DNA of 64,000 nt from Tsukamurella paurometabola (lineage in GTDB: Bacteria > Actinomycetota > Actinomycetes > Mycobacteriales > Mycobacteriaceae): positions 868,001 through 932,000 of the forward strand of contig NZ_LR131273.1 in NCBI RefSeq assembly GCF_900631615.1, in the 5' to 3' direction. The translations under genes and the position numbers were made by a program. The notes beneath the pieces were generated by a model, which did not search any database, was not told where the DNA came from, and saw nothing but the letters and a program-made list of their open reading frames with translations. Below, piece after piece: positions 16,673 to 26,349 of the stretch; position 1 is the stretch's first letter; every line of letters starts with the position of its first letter.

Positions 16673-18382
16673 TCAGCTCCGCGAGCGGCGCGGCTTCTTC
16701 CGCGGCGGGGGCAGGGCGCCCTCCGCACGGAGCCGGGACGCGTGGGCGGCCAGGGCCTCCACGAGGTCCTCGACCGACGCGGTCTCGGGCTGCACGTCCA
16801 CCCGCAGGCCGAACTCGATCGCGGTCTCGGCCGTCTTCGGGCCGATGCACGCGACGATGGTGCGGGCGTGCGGCTTCCCGGCGATGCCGACGAGGTTGCG
16901 CACCGTCGAGCTGGAGGTGAAGCACACCGCGTCGAAGTCGCCGGACTTGATCATCTCGCGGGTCGAGGCGGGCGGCGGCGCGGCGCGCACCGTGCGGTAC
17001 GCGGTCACGTCGTCGATCTCCCAGCCGCGGTCGCGCAGCCCCTCGGCGAGGGTCTCGGTGGCGATGTCGGCGCGCGGCAGCAGGACGCGGTTGACCGGGT
17101 CGAAGACGTCGTCGAAGGGCGGGAACACCTCGAGCATGCCCAGGCTGGACTGCTCGCCCGTGGGCAGCAGCTCCGGCTCGATGCCGAAGGCGCGGACCTT
17201 GGCGGCGGTCTGCTCGCCGACGCAGGCGATCTTCACGCCGGAGAAGGCGCGGGCGTCCAGGCCGAACTCGGTGAACTTCTCCCAGACGGCGCGCACGGCG
17301 TTCGTGGAGGTGAACACCACCCACTGGTACCGGCCGTCGACGAGGCCCTTGACCGCGCGCTCCATCTGCGCGGGGCTGCGGGGCGGCTCGACGGCGATGG
17401 TCGGGACCTCCATCGGAATGGATCCGTGGGCGCGCAGCCGGTTCGACATCTCGGCGGCCTGATCCTTGGTGCGGGGCACGAGCACGGTCCAGCCGTACAG
17501 CGCGCGCGACTCCCACCAGGAGAGCTTGTTCCGCTGGCCCACGACCTTGCCGACGGTGACCACGAGCGGACCCGTCAGGCCCGCCGCGGTGTCCCCGAGC
17601 GTGGCCAGGGTGGCCTCCAGGGTCTTCTGCTTGCAGGTCGAGCCCTGCGCGGTCACCGCGACCGGCGTCTGCGGCGCGAGGCCGTTCTCGACCAGCGCGG
17701 AGGCGGTGTCGGCGAGGTGCTCGGCGGTCGCGCTCAGCACGAGGGGCGACGGTGCGGCGGCCAGGGCCGCCCAGTCGACCTCACCGCGCACGTCGGCCTC
17801 GGTGTGCGACGAGCCCAGCGCCATGCCGGCGTAGGTGGGGACGGCGGTCGCGGGCGCCAGGCCCGGGACGATCTCGAAGGCGATCTGGGTGCGGGCGACG
17901 GCGTTGACCTCGGCCAGCACGGCGTCGGACGACAGCGGGTCGCCGGCGACGAGGCGCACGACGTCCTGGCCGTGCCGGGCCTGCGTCAGCAGGGTCTTGG
18001 CGACCTCGGCGGGCTCGCCCAGCGCGGGCAGCACGGTGGCGGGGTTGCGCACGGCGGGCTCGCCCTTGCGGCCCTTCGCGGCGGTCGTGTCGGCGGCGTC
18101 CTCGGCCTCGACGGGCTCGACCGGCAGCGCGGTGCCCACCATGTCGACGACGGTCTGCGGAACGTCGGGGTCGGTGTAGACCGTCCGGGCGCCCGCGATA
18201 GTCTGCTCAGCACGCAGGGTGAGGAGCCCCGGATCGCCCGGGCCCGACCCCACGAAGGTGATGCGGCCCGGTGCCACCGCCCGGCCCCGGGCGGGCTTGT
18301 TCGTCTTCGCGGCGACGCGGGTGGACACCGTGTCGGTGTCGGCTGCCGTGTCGGCCTTCGCGGACTGTGCAGTGCGGCTCAT
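16673..18382 (-). CDS. Uroporphyrinogen-III C-methyltransferase / uroporphyrinogen-III synthase fusion
   Basis: A 569-residue two-domain enzyme. The first half is a CobA/SUMT-type methyltransferase (VGSGPGDPGLLTLRA near residue 43, VRLVAGDPLSSDA, VPGLAPATAVPTYAGM); the second, from about residue 315 (YGWTVLVPRTKDQA), is a HemD synthase with VVFTSTNAVRAVW, FTSSSTVRNL and ACIGPKTAETA. It closes hydroxymethylbilane to uroporphyrinogen III and can methylate it toward sirohaem or cobalamin. An Ala/Asp/Lys-rich insert (about residues 80-105) interrupts the methyltransferase domain. ATG 18382 lies 26 bp after hemC. Confidence 0.93.
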   Translation of the reverse strand: MSRTAQSAKADTAADTDTVSTRVAAKTNKPARGRAVAPGRITFVGSGPGDPGLLTLRAEQTIAGARTVYTDPDVPQTVVDMVGTALPVEPVEAEDAADTTAAKGRKGEPAVRNPATVLPALGEPAEVAKTLLTQARHGQDVVRLVAGDPLSSDAVLAEVNAVARTQIAFEIVPGLAPATAVPTYAGMALGSSHTEADVRGEVDWAALAAAPSPLVLSATAEHLADTASALVENGLAPQTPVAVTAQGSTCKQKTLEATLATLGDTAAGLTGPLVVTVGKVVGQRNKLSWWESRALYGWTVLVPRTKDQAAEMSNRLRAHGSIPMEVPTIAVEPPRSPAQMERAVKGLVDGRYQWVVFTSTNAVRAVWEKFTEFGLDARAFSGVKIACVGEQTAAKVRAFGIEPELLPTGEQSSLGMLEVFPPFDDVFDPVNRVLLPRADIATETLAEGLRDRGWEIDDVTAYRTVRAAPPPASTREMIKSGDFDAVCFTSSSTVRNLVGIAGKPHARTIVACIGPKTAETAIEFGLRVDVQPETASVEDLVEALAAHASRLRAEGALPPPRKKPRRSRS

Positions 18383-18408
18383 GTATCGGCTCCCAGTAGT
18401 TGCGGGTG

Positions 18409-19359
18409 CTACGCGAGCAGGTCGCGTGCGCCCAGGTCGAGCAGCTCCCGTGCCAGCGCGATGCCCAGCGCGCCGGCGTCGCCCACCGGACCGACCACGG
18501 AGGCGCGGACCGAGTCGGAGCCGTCCGCCGCCAGCGCGATGCCGCGCAACGACAGCTCCTCGAAGATCCGACCGTCGTCGTCGAGGGACTCGACGACTTC
18601 CGCGATCGCACCGACGGGCGCGGTACACCCGGCCTCCAGCTCGGCGAGGAGGGCGCGCTCGGCGGTGACCGCCGCGCGCGTGACCGGATCGTCCAGGCCG
18701 GAGAGCACGGAATGCAGTTCCGCATCGTCGCGTCGGCACTCCACCGCGAGTGCGCCCTGTGCGGGCGCCGGCAGCATCTGCACCGGATCCAGCGCCTCCG
18801 TCACCTCGTTGTGGCGACCGATCCGCTTGAGTCCGGCGAGGGCGACCACGATCGCGTCGAGTTCGCCGTCCGCTACTTTGCGTAACCGAGAGTCAAGGTT
18901 GCCTCGTAGGGGGCGGATTTCCAAACCCAGACCCAGTGCGGTAAGCTGACTGGCTCGCCGCGGGCTCGAGGTGCCGACCACGGACCCCGCGGGCAGCTCC
19001 CCCAGCACCAGACCGTCGCGCGCCACCAGGGCGTCGCGCGAGTCCTCGCGGGGCGGCACGGCGGGCATCGACAGCCGCTCGTCGGGTGCGGTGGGCAGGT
19101 CCTTGAACGAGTGCACGGCCACGTCGACCTCGCCGTTCGCGAGGGCGTCCCGCAGCGCGGAGGTGAAGACGCCGACACCGATCTTCTCGACCGGGTCGGA
19201 ACTGAGGTCGCCCGGCGTGGTCACGATGACCAGCTCGGCGGGGTGGCCCGCCGCGATCAGGGCGTCGCGCACGGTGCCCGCCTGCGTGGTCGCCAGGAGC
19301 GAGCCGCGGGTGCCGATGCGGATGGGGTCGGGAATCGGGGTGGCGGTCACGTCAGACAC
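18409..19359 (-). CDS. hemC: Porphobilinogen deaminase (hydroxymethylbilane synthase)
   Basis: A 316-residue HemC that polymerises four porphobilinogens on its dipyrromethane cofactor. The cofactor cysteine sits in [11 protein letters not shown] (about Cys245). [21 protein letters not shown] and [11 protein letters not shown] are family motifs. Its start overlaps the hemA stop by 8 bp, so translation is coupled. Confidence 0.96.
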   Translation of the reverse strand: MSDVTATPIPDPIRIGTRGSLLATTQAGTVRDALIAAGHPAELVIVTTPGDLSSDPVEKIGVGVFTSALRDALANGEVDVAVHSFKDLPTAPDERLSMPAVPPREDSRDALVARDGLVLGELPAGSVVGTSSPRRASQLTALGLGLEIRPLRGNLDSRLRKVADGELDAIVVALAGLKRIGRHNEVTEALDPVQMLPAPAQGALAVECRRDDAELHSVLSGLDDPVTRAAVTAERALLAELEAGCTAPVGAIAEVVESLDDDGRIFEELSLRGIALAADGSDSVRASVVGPVGDAGALGIALARELLDLGARDLLA

Positions 19360-20689
19360 TTCGGTCGTCGGATCCTTCGGTCGCGGAGACGGCGCCCGTG
19401 GCGCCCGGCTTGAGTTCGAACAGCTCGCGCAGCGCCTCCGCGTAGGAGTCGCCGCCCGGGGTGGCGGCCAGTTGTTTGACGCGCACCGTCGGGGCGTGCA
19501 GGAGCTTGTCGACGACGCGGCGCACCGTCTGCGCCACCTCGTCCCGGTCCGCGCCCTCGAGACCCGGGAGACGCGAATCCAGCCGCAGCAGTTCGGCTTC
19601 CACCACCTCGGCGGCGCGGCGCCGCAGCGCCGTCACCGTCGGGGTGACCTCGGCCGAGCGCTGCGCGGAGAGGTATTCGGCCAGCTCGTCGGAGACGATG
19701 CGGCGGGCCTTCTCGGCGTCCTCCTCCGCGGCCTGCGTGCCCGGCTCGCGCGAGAGCGCGTCGATGTCGATGACCGTGACGCCCGGCAGGCCGGCGACGG
19801 CCGGGTCCACGTCGCGGGGCAGGCCCAGGTCGCAGACCACGAGATCGGTGTCGACGGTGCGCTGCGCCAGCGCGGAGTGCACGTCGGCGAGGCTCACGAC
19901 GCTGCCGACGGCGCCGGTGCAGGCGATGAGGACGTCGGCGTCGGCGAGGGCGGCCACCAGGTCGTCCATGTCCACCCCGCGCGCGGCGGCGACGCCCGCG
20001 TCGAGCGCGGCCTGCGCGAGGCGGTCCGCCTTCTCGGGGGTCCGATTGGCGACCGAGACGTCGACCGCGCCGGCGCGGGCCAGGTGGGCCACCGCGAGGC
20101 CGCCCATGGCGCCGGCACCCACGACCACGGCACGGCGCACTTCGCCCCCCTGCGGCGCGAGCACCGCCTGCGCGCGATCCAGCGCGACCGACACGACGGA
20201 GGCGCCGGCCTTGTCGATGCCGGTGTCGGTGTGCACCCGCTTGCCCACGTGCAGGGCGCGCTGCGCCAGGTCGTGAACCACGCGCCCGGCGACCTGGTGC
20301 TCGTCGGAGGCGGCGTAGGCGCCCCGGATCTGGCCGAGGATCTGCTGCTCGCCGACGACCATCGAGTCGAGGCCGGAGGCCACGGAGAAGAGGTGCTGGA
20401 CGGCGGCCTCGGAGTAGCGCACGAAGGCGTGCTTGCTGAGCTCGTTGATGGTGAGGCCGGAGCGGGCGGAGAGGACGTCGGAGACGGCTTCCAGGGCGGG
20501 GTGGAAGGCCTCGACGACGGCGTAGATCTCGACCCGGTTGCAGGTGGTGACGACCATGACCTCGTCGATGTGGGGCGACTCCATGAGCTGCGCCAGCACC
20601 TTGGGACGATCGGTCTCGGTGATCGCCAGTTTCTCGAGGACCGACACCGGCGCGCTGCGGTGCGACGCGCCGAACAGCAGAACCGACAC
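19352..20689 (-). CDS. hemA: Glutamyl-tRNA reductase
   Basis: A 445-residue HemA, the first committed step of C5-pathway haem synthesis: it reduces glutamyl-tRNA to glutamate-1-semialdehyde. The catalytic Cys is in [26 protein letters not shown] and the NADPH Rossmann motif [16 protein letters not shown] follow; the C-terminal dimer helix ends with the arginine-rich and acidic region. GTG 20689 ([11 protein letters not shown]) is preferred to ATG 20713 because it follows GGAG by 8 bases and begins the conserved sequence. First gene of the haem operon. Confidence 0.95.
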   Translation of the reverse strand: MSVLLFGASHRSAPVSVLEKLAITETDRPKVLAQLMESPHIDEVMVVTTCNRVEIYAVVEAFHPALEAVSDVLSARSGLTINELSKHAFVRYSEAAVQHLFSVASGLDSMVVGEQQILGQIRGAYAASDEHQVAGRVVHDLAQRALHVGKRVHTDTGIDKAGASVVSVALDRAQAVLAPQGGEVRRAVVVGAGAMGGLAVAHLARAGAVDVSVANRTPEKADRLAQAALDAGVAAARGVDMDDLVAALADADVLIACTGAVGSVVSLADVHSALAQRTVDTDLVVCDLGLPRDVDPAVAGLPGVTVIDIDALSREPGTQAAEEDAEKARRIVSDELAEYLSAQRSAEVTPTVTALRRRAAEVVEAELLRLDSRLPGLEGADRDEVAQTVRRVVDKLLHAPTVRVKQLAATPGGDSYAEALRELFELKPGATGAVSATEGSDDRSV

Positions 20690-20721
20690 CCTCGCTGCTC
20701 CTTCGAAGATCATGACGGGTG

Positions 20722-20738
20722 AACTACAGTCCGTAGTT
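20722..20738. promoter_or_regulatory. Palindrome in the hemA leader
   Basis: AACTAC-AGTCC-GTAGTT is a perfect 6-bp-arm inverted repeat 33 bp before the hemA start, in the otherwise featureless gap before the haem operon. It could be an operator or a small RNA hairpin. No regulator can be named. Confidence 0.4.
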
Positions 20739-20895
20739 TCCCGTTAAGGCACGGTACCCCGCATCCCCTGAAATGGGAAAACGCGCACAGCCTCACCTCA
20801 CCCGTGCAGGTGACGGCGGGTCACCCGCGAGGGCCGCTCACCCGAGGATATCCGCCGGCAGCCGCGGAATGTCCGCTTCGCGCCGCCGCGGGCGT

Positions 20896-21153
20896 TCACG
20901 GGCCGAGTTCCGCGCGCAGCCCCACGGTGTCCACATCCCAGTAGCTGTGCATCGCACCGTCGAGCAGGACCACCGGCAGCATGTCGCCGTACTCGCCGCG
21001 GTACTCGGTGTTGCCGGGCGCGTCGACGTCCAGTTGCCGGTAGTCGACGGGGCGGCCGGCGGCGCGGAGTTCGCCGACCAGAGCGGTGAGCTCGTCGTGG
21101 GCGCGGGCGCACATCCCGCACCCCTGCCTGGTGAGCAGAGTGATCACGGACAT
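20896..21153 (-). CDS. Glutaredoxin-like thiol protein
   Basis: An 85-residue thioredoxin-fold protein of the DUF836/glutaredoxin-like group: [23 protein letters not shown] carries the redox pair CGMC (about residues 12-15), and [10 protein letters not shown] supplies the cis-proline region. It sits directly upstream of hemA on the same strand, as Rv0508 does in mycobacteria, with a 206-bp gap. It probably reduces a disulfide on a partner; the partner is unknown. Confidence 0.83.
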   Translation of the reverse strand: MSVITLLTRQGCGMCARAHDELTALVGELRAAGRPVDYRQLDVDAPGNTEYRGEYGDMLPVVLLDGAMHSYWDVDTVGLRAELGP

Positions 21154-21236
21154 GTGCCGAGTGTCCCACCCCCGCCGCCGCGCGCGCCGCTAAGGTTGAG
21201 GGGAGATCACGCACGTGGGATCACGCGAGTGGGGAG

Positions 21237-22130
21237 GTGCCCTTGTCCGACCAGGCCAGCGCCGACGAACGCCGGCAGAGCGCGGCGGGCGAGGCGAGTG
21301 CGGACGCCGCCCATTCGCTCCTGCTCGAGAAGGAGGGCCGCGAGGACGGCCAGGTGCCGCCCGACCTCACCGCGGCGGCCTTCTTCGACGTCGACAACAC
21401 GATGGTGCAGGGCGCCTCGATCGTCCACTTCGCCCGCGGCCTCGCCGCGCGCAACTACTTCTCGTACTCCGACCTGGCCTCGGCCGTGTGGGCGCAGGCC
21501 AAGTTCCGGCTCACGGGCAAGGAGAACAGCGACGACGTGGCCGCCGGGCGCGAGAAGGCGCTCTCCTTCATCGCCGGGCGGTCCACCGAGGAACTCAAGG
21601 CCGTCGGCGAGGAGATCTACGACGAGATCATCGCCGACAAGATCTGGCCGGGCACCCGCGCGCTGGCGCAGATGCACCTCGATGCCGGTCAGCAGGTGTG
21701 GCTCGTGACCGCCACCCCCGTGGAACTGGCGCAGACCATCGCCGACCGGCTGGGCCTGACGGGCGCGCTCGGCACCGTGGCGGAATCGCAGGACGGGGTG
21801 TTCACCGGCAAGCTCGTCGGCGACATCCTGCACGGCCTGGGCAAGGCGCACGCCGTGCGGTCGCTCGCGATCCGCGAGGGCCTGAATCTCAAGCGCTGCA
21901 CCGCGTACAGCGACTCCCACAACGACGTGCCGATGCTCTCCCTGGTGGGCACCGCGGTCGCCATCAACCCGGACTCCGACCTGCGCGACGTGGCGCGGGT
22001 GCGCGGCTGGGAGATCCGCGACTACCGCACCGGGCGCAAGGCAGCCAAGATCGGCGTGCCCACCGCCATCGGTGTCGGCGCCGCGATCGGCGGTGCGGCC
22101 GCACTCATCAAGCACTTCAGCGACGACTGA
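21237..22130 (+). CDS. HAD-IB family phosphatase (SerB1-like)
   Basis: A 297-residue haloacid-dehalogenase hydrolase. The nucleophile motif is [13 protein letters not shown], motif II VTATP, and the metal motif [13 protein letters not shown]-terminal glycine/alanine-rich hydrophobic helix (about 275-292) may touch the membrane. The family includes phosphoserine phosphatase and glycerol-phosphate phosphatase types; substrate unsettled. GTG 21237 is given, but TTG 21243 ([11 protein letters not shown]), placed 5 bases after GGGGAGG, may be the real start. Mycobacteria have serB1 at this position. Confidence 0.85.
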   Translation: MPLSDQASADERRQSAAGEASADAAHSLLLEKEGREDGQVPPDLTAAAFFDVDNTMVQGASIVHFARGLAARNYFSYSDLASAVWAQAKFRLTGKENSDDVAAGREKALSFIAGRSTEELKAVGEEIYDEIIADKIWPGTRALAQMHLDAGQQVWLVTATPVELAQTIADRLGLTGALGTVAESQDGVFTGKLVGDILHGLGKAHAVRSLAIREGLNLKRCTAYSDSHNDVPMLSLVGTAVAINPDSDLRDVARVRGWEIRDYRTGRKAAKIGVPTAIGVGAAIGGAAALIKHFSDD

Positions 22131-22148
22131 TCCCGCGATGTCCGTTAT

Positions 22149-22184
22149 GGGGCGATGACGGAGTATTCCTCCGATGTCCGCCCC
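22149..22184 (+). terminator. Candidate hairpin after the HAD phosphatase
   Basis: GGGGCG (22149-22154) pairs with CGCCCC (22179-22184) and CGGAG (22159-22163) with CTCCG (22169-22173) around a TATTC loop; the two stems are separated by unpaired bases. It lies 18 bp after the phosphatase stop and has no T-run. Confidence 0.4.
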
Positions 22185-22266
22185 GGTGCGGGCTCGTGCC
22201 CCCACTGTCCTGCGGCGTGTTTTTCCGGAGCTGAACGTCACTCCGACCTGCGGAGATGGCGATCGT

Positions 22267-23460
22267 GTGAACCCCCTGCCGGCGAGGTCACCCGCGGCCA
22301 CTCTTCCCGCCGTGCTCCGATCGATGTTCGCCCGCGTCCCCGTTCTGCTCAGCGCCGCCTGGGCCCTGTCGGGGACCGCGCTCTTCGCCGTCCTCGTCGC
22401 GCTCGCCGCGGGCGGCGGCGCTTTCCTGGCCGCCGGTCCCTCGGCCGCCGACGCCGCCTCCGGCGCGGTGGGCCGCGACCCGTCGTCGGCGGTGGCGCTC
22501 AAGGCCGCGGACGACTCCCGGACGATGTTCACCCTGCTGTCCGACGCCCTCACGTCGTCGGCGTCGGGGCTCACGTCCGCCACCTCGGCGGTGCCGCAGA
22601 TCTTCGACAGCATCGACACGGCACGGGCGGGAGCCGAATCCCTCTCCGCCTCCCTCGAGTCGACCGGGACCGCGTCGGCCACCCTCGCGCGGGTCTCGCA
22701 GACCACGTCCGGCTGGAGCACGACGTTCGATCAGGCCTCGGCGATGGCGAGTACGGTCGGCTCCGTCCGCGCCTCCCTGCGCGGGCTCCGCACCAGCGTC
22801 GCCACCAGCACCGACCCCGCGGACGTCGAGCTGCGGTCGCGGATCGACGCGGTGCTCGCCCGCACCGGCCCGCTCTCCGCGCTCGAGACCGTGCCGTCGC
22901 TCGACCGGGCGCTCGGGGACCTCGCCGCCGCCGCGGCCCGGGGCAGCGCCGGCCTCACCTCCGCACGCACGGCCGCGCGCGAACTGCGCGACGGCCTGAC
23001 CACCCTCGCCCGTGCCCGGCCGGGCGCCCAGGCGGCGGTGGCCTCGCTCGACAAGGGCGTCACGCAACTGGGCATCGCGCTCAAGTCCATCGACGCGCAG
23101 CTGGCGCTGGTGCAGAGCGAGCTCCGCGCTCAGTCCCCCGCAGCCACCGGCGACGTGGCCCTGACCGCCACCACCGCGCCGGCCGACCGCGCCGCGTACG
23201 CGCTGGTGGCCGGCGGCGTCGCCGGCGCGATCGCGTACCTCCTCGCCGCGGCGTTCAGCCACCGCTTCCGCCGCCCGGAGGTCGTCCACGCCGCGGCGCC
23301 GCTCGCGAACCTGACCCGCGAGCTGCCCATCGGCGTCACCGGAACGGACGGCGACCCCGGAACGGACGGAGGTACCGGGACGACCGGCGGCGCGGCGGAC
23401 ACCCTCGACGGCTTCCCCGTGATCCCGTGGTCGCTCACCACCGGCCCCGTCCGCGTCTGA
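22267..23460 (+). CDS. Membrane protein with long helical extracytoplasmic domain, unknown
   Basis: A 397-residue protein from GTG 22267 (VNPLPARSPAATLPAVLRSMF), with GGAG 11 bases upstream. A first membrane helix (about residues 20-50, LLSAAWALSGTALFAVLVALAAG) is followed by about 240 residues rich in Ser, Thr, Ala and Leu in heptad-like order, a second helix (YALVAGGVAGAIAYLLAAAF) and a Gly/Thr/Asp-rich tail (TGTDGDPGTDGGTGTTGG). The layout is of a coiled-coil domain held between two membrane anchors. No family recognised. An ATG further upstream (22174) would add 31 unconserved-looking residues. Confidence 0.65.
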   Translation: MNPLPARSPAATLPAVLRSMFARVPVLLSAAWALSGTALFAVLVALAAGGGAFLAAGPSAADAASGAVGRDPSSAVALKAADDSRTMFTLLSDALTSSASGLTSATSAVPQIFDSIDTARAGAESLSASLESTGTASATLARVSQTTSGWSTTFDQASAMASTVGSVRASLRGLRTSVATSTDPADVELRSRIDAVLARTGPLSALETVPSLDRALGDLAAAAARGSAGLTSARTAARELRDGLTTLARARPGAQAAVASLDKGVTQLGIALKSIDAQLALVQSELRAQSPAATGDVALTATTAPADRAAYALVAGGVAGAIAYLLAAAFSHRFRRPEVVHAAAPLANLTRELPIGVTGTDGDPGTDGGTGTTGGAADTLDGFPVIPWSLTTGPVRV

Positions 23461-23482
23461 GCGGACACCGCGGACCGTCGGC

Positions 23483-24550
23483 CTAGAAGTCCTGGAAGAT
23501 GTTCTTCCGGCGCGCGAGGATGCGGTACAGCGACTGCTGGATGGTCTCGCGCACGTTGTCGGTGAGTTCGAAGACGACCATGGGATCGTCGGCATCGGCC
23601 TCGGTGAAACGGTCGGTCGCGATGGGCTCGCCGAACTCGATGTGCCACTTCGACGGGAGCGGCACCATGCCCAGCGGGCCGAGCCACGGGAACAGCGGCG
23701 TGATCGGCGCGTAGGGCAGGCCCAGCAGCCGGGCGACGGGCTTGACGTCGGCGAGCATCGGGTAGATCTCCTCGGCGCCCACGATGGACACCGGGATGAT
23801 CGGCACCTGTGCGCGGATCGCCGCGGTCACGAAGCCGCCGCGGCCGAAGCGCTGCAGCTTGTACCGGTCGCGGTAGAGCTTGCCGATGCCCTTGAAGCCC
23901 TCGGGCCACACGGCCACCAGCTCGCCACGGGTGAGCAGCGCCTCCGCGTCGGCGTTGCAGGCGACGGTGGCGCCCAGCTTCCGCGCGACCTCCCCGATCA
24001 CCGGGTACTCGAAGGCCAGGTCGGCGGCGAGCAGCCGCAGGTGCCGCTGGTCGGGGTGGTTGTCGTGCACCGCGACGGCCGACATCAGCCCGTCGAGCGG
24101 GATCACGCCGGAGTGGTTCGCGACGAGCAGCGCGCCGCCCTCGCGGGGCAGATTGTCGGCGCCGGTGGTGTCCACGCGGAACCACTTGTCGTAGACGGGG
24201 CGCAGTGCCGGGAGGAACAGCGCGTCGGTCAGGTGCGGGTCGAAGCCGAACGGGTCGATGTCGTAGTCGCCGGTGAGCCGCTCGCGGACGAACGCGGCAC
24301 CGTCGACCACCGATTCCGCGGCGCGCTCGCGCCAGCCGGGGCCGGGCTCGCCCGGCTGCGCGGCGGCGATGTAGTCGGGGTTGAGGGCGTGCACCGTGGC
24401 CTCGCGGCGCGGGGCCGACGGTGCCGGGCCACCGGTCAGCGCGGACGGGTGCCGCTGCTGCGCGCGCTCGCGCCCCTCGGTGCGAGCGGTGTCGATGGAC
24501 ACGGGCAGCTGCAGCACCTTCGCGTGCTGTGAGCCTGAAGCGTTGGTCAT
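23483..24550 (-). CDS. PlsC-type lysophospholipid acyltransferase (Rv0502-like)
   Basis: A 355-residue acyltransferase. Block I is VANHSGVIPLDGLM, block III VWPEGFKGIGKLYRDRYK, and block IV VPIIPVSIVGAEE, as in PlsC acyltransferases that esterify lysophospholipids. The His-to-Asp spacing in block I is longer than the classical HX4D, as I recall for the Rv0502 group. An 80-residue low-complexity N-terminus precedes the domain. It follows the SDR gene by 4 bp, so the two form an operon at the cytoplasmic face of the membrane. Confidence 0.87.
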   Translation of the reverse strand: MTNASGSQHAKVLQLPVSIDTARTEGRERAQQRHPSALTGGPAPSAPRREATVHALNPDYIAAAQPGEPGPGWRERAAESVVDGAAFVRERLTGDYDIDPFGFDPHLTDALFLPALRPVYDKWFRVDTTGADNLPREGGALLVANHSGVIPLDGLMSAVAVHDNHPDQRHLRLLAADLAFEYPVIGEVARKLGATVACNADAEALLTRGELVAVWPEGFKGIGKLYRDRYKLQRFGRGGFVTAAIRAQVPIIPVSIVGAEEIYPMLADVKPVARLLGLPYAPITPLFPWLGPLGMVPLPSKWHIEFGEPIATDRFTEADADDPMVVFELTDNVRETIQQSLYRILARRKNIFQDF

Positions 24551-24554
24551 GTGT

Positions 24555-25637
24555 CTACCGTCCAGCCGTGCCGTACTCGGAACCGATTCCCGCGAGCCGC
24601 CGGGCCAGCGAGGCGACCCGCTGCTCGACGCCCACGATCGAATCCACACCGATTGTAGGTTCTGTGCGGCCGTGGCGTGCGGCGTCTTCCATGGCCTGGC
24701 GCGTGGTGAACCGCGGCTCGAAGCCCAGTTCCCGCCGCATGCGCGTGGTGTCGAAGGCGTTGCCGAAACTCAGGTAGGCGAGCTGCACCTTGTCCGTCGG
24801 GCCGCGGCCCCGGCCGCGGATCGCCGCGACGGCGGGGCCGAACGCGGGCTTGACCACGGGGAGGGGCACCCGGCCCGAGAGGCGGATGGCCTGCGACATG
24901 GAGATCGCGCCGTCACCGGCGATGTTGTACGTCCCGGGCCGCCCGGCCACGACGGCGTGTTCCAGGGCGCCCAGCGCGTCGTCCTGGTGCAGCAACTGCA
25001 GCCGGGCGTCGCGGCCGATGATCGACGGCACGACGGGGCGCTCGAACAGCGAGCCGAGCAGCGTCTCGATGTTCGGCCCGAGGATGGGCGCGAGCCGCAG
25101 GATCGTGAGGTCGATGTCGGTGCGGCGGCGGGCCATGCTGCGGGCGTAGGCCTCGGCGTCGAGCAGGTCGCGCGGGTGGCCGCTGGCCGCGGCGCCGCCG
25201 ACCAGATCCTCGGTGATGAGGGCGGGGTTGCGCGAGCGCGAACCGTAGACCTGCGTGGCCGAGCGCATGACGACCCGCTTGACCGTCTCCGACTTCTGGC
25301 ATGCGGCGAACACCCGCATGGAACCGAAGACGATCGCGTCCTTGGTGGACGCCGACGGGAAGTGGTTGTCGGTGACCGACGTGGAGCAGTGCACCACCGT
25401 GTCGACCTCGTTGGTCGCCATGATCTTGCCGAAGATGTGGCTGCGGTAGTCGACGCGGATGAACTCGGCGGGCTCCATCCGCCGGTGCATGGCCTTGGTC
25501 GGCGGGACGGCGTCCACGCCGATCACGCGCTCGATGTCCGGCCGCTGCGCCAGCCGGCGCACGAGGTAGCCGCCCACGAACGTGGACGCGCCCGTCACCA
25601 TGACGACGCGCGGCGCTGTGACGACCGACTCGCTCAT
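24555..25637 (-). CDS. NAD-dependent epimerase/SDR family protein (Rv0501/GalE2-like)
   Basis: A 360-residue extended short-chain dehydrogenase. The Rossmann motif is VTGASTFVGGYLVRRL (about residues 14-29) and TQVYG follows the SAT strand. The usual catalytic YxxxK is not seen: at residues 164-168 the sequence is YARSM, with Met in place of Lys. Either the catalytic pair is elsewhere or the protein binds NAD without oxidoreductase activity. It sits upstream of the acyltransferase, as in mycobacteria. Confidence 0.82.
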   Translation of the reverse strand: MSESVVTAPRVVMVTGASTFVGGYLVRRLAQRPDIERVIGVDAVPPTKAMHRRMEPAEFIRVDYRSHIFGKIMATNEVDTVVHCSTSVTDNHFPSASTKDAIVFGSMRVFAACQKSETVKRVVMRSATQVYGSRSRNPALITEDLVGGAAASGHPRDLLDAEAYARSMARRRTDIDLTILRLAPILGPNIETLLGSLFERPVVPSIIGRDARLQLLHQDDALGALEHAVVAGRPGTYNIAGDGAISMSQAIRLSGRVPLPVVKPAFGPAVAAIRGRGRGPTDKVQLAYLSFGNAFDTTRMRRELGFEPRFTTRQAMEDAARHGRTEPTIGVDSIVGVEQRVASLARRLAGIGSEYGTAGR

Positions 25638-25663
25638 TACTGAAGAGTAACCGGAAACACGAA

Positions 25664-25688
25664 AGCCCGCCCATGTCCTGGGCGGGCT
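25664..25688 (-). terminator. Intrinsic terminator of the bS22 gene
   Basis: A perfect 10-bp stem AGCCCGCCCA/TGGGCGGGCT with a 5-nt loop. On the minus strand it is followed by TTCGTGTTT, the T-rich tail expected for Rho-independent termination, 24 bp after the bS22 stop. It separates bS22 from the SDR gene. Confidence 0.85.
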
Positions 25689-25712
25689 CTCATGAAAGTG
25701 TGACCAGAAGGC

Positions 25713-25814
25713 CTACTTGCCGAGTTTCCTACGCTGCACCCGGGTGCGGCGGAGCAGCTTGCGGTGCTTCTTCTTCGACATGCGCTTGCGGCGCTTCTTG
25801 ATCACTGAACCCAT
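25713..25814 (-). CDS. 30S ribosomal protein bS22 (AURKAIP1/COX24 domain)
   Basis: A 33-residue, extremely basic peptide: [20 protein letters not shown], then [13 protein letters not shown]. It matches the small actinobacterial ribosomal protein bS22, which binds 16S rRNA near the decoding region. A GAGG-type site lies upstream of ATG 25814. It has its own terminator. Mycobacteria have it at the same place (Rv0500B). Confidence 0.95.
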
Positions 25815-25975
25815 GGGTTCCTCACGTCTCTCTATCGAATTGCCATGTTCGGTGCGCGGCGGCCGGGTACGGAAGAGCCCCCGCGCCCACGCAGCAGGCT
25901 TCTACATTACCCGTCGCGGCGGCCCAGGCGAAATCCGCCCGTGCCGCCGCTGCTGCAGACGCTCTTCCCGCGGGC

Positions 25976-26221
25976 CTAGCCCGCGTCGAAGAACGAGGTC
26001 TGCAGGTAGTCGTGGACGGCCTTCTCGTGGACCCGGAAGGACCGGCCGACGCGCACCGCGGGGAGCTCCCCGTTGTGCACCAGGCGGTAGACCGTCATTT
26101 TCGACACCCGCATGAGGGTGGCGACCTCGGCCACCGTCAGGAACGACGAGCCGGCTGCCGCAGGAGCCTGGGCTCCGGCACCGATCTCGGCGGGCTTGGT
26201 GTTCTTGTTTGCAGACGCCAT
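25976..26221 (-). CDS. Small helix-turn-helix (excisionase-type) DNA-binding protein
   Basis: An 81-residue protein with a MerR/excisionase-type helix-turn-helix: FLTVAEVATLMRVSKMTVYR followed by LVHNGELPAVRVGRSFRVHEKAVHDYL. The first 30 residues are low complexity. ATG 26221 has GGAGG 11 bases upstream. It lies between proC and bS22 as Rv0500A does in mycobacteria. Although the fold is shared with phage excisionases, the conserved chromosomal position argues for a housekeeping regulator. Confidence 0.85.
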   Translation of the reverse strand: MASANKNTKPAEIGAGAQAPAAAGSSFLTVAEVATLMRVSKMTVYRLVHNGELPAVRVGRSFRVHEKAVHDYLQTSFFDAG

Positions 26222-26349
26222 GTAATCCCTAACCTCCGGCACATGTCGCGCCGCCGGCTTCCCCTCCGGCGGACCTGACACGCACGTGCTTCGAGCAGCT
26301 TAGCGGTACCAATGGGAATAATGCGACGGGAGTGAGCTAACCGAACCTT

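Noticed and set aside
25976-26221. Phage excisionase
   Set aside because: The HTH fold matches, but its place between proC and bS22 is conserved in mycobacteria and no integrase or other phage gene is near.
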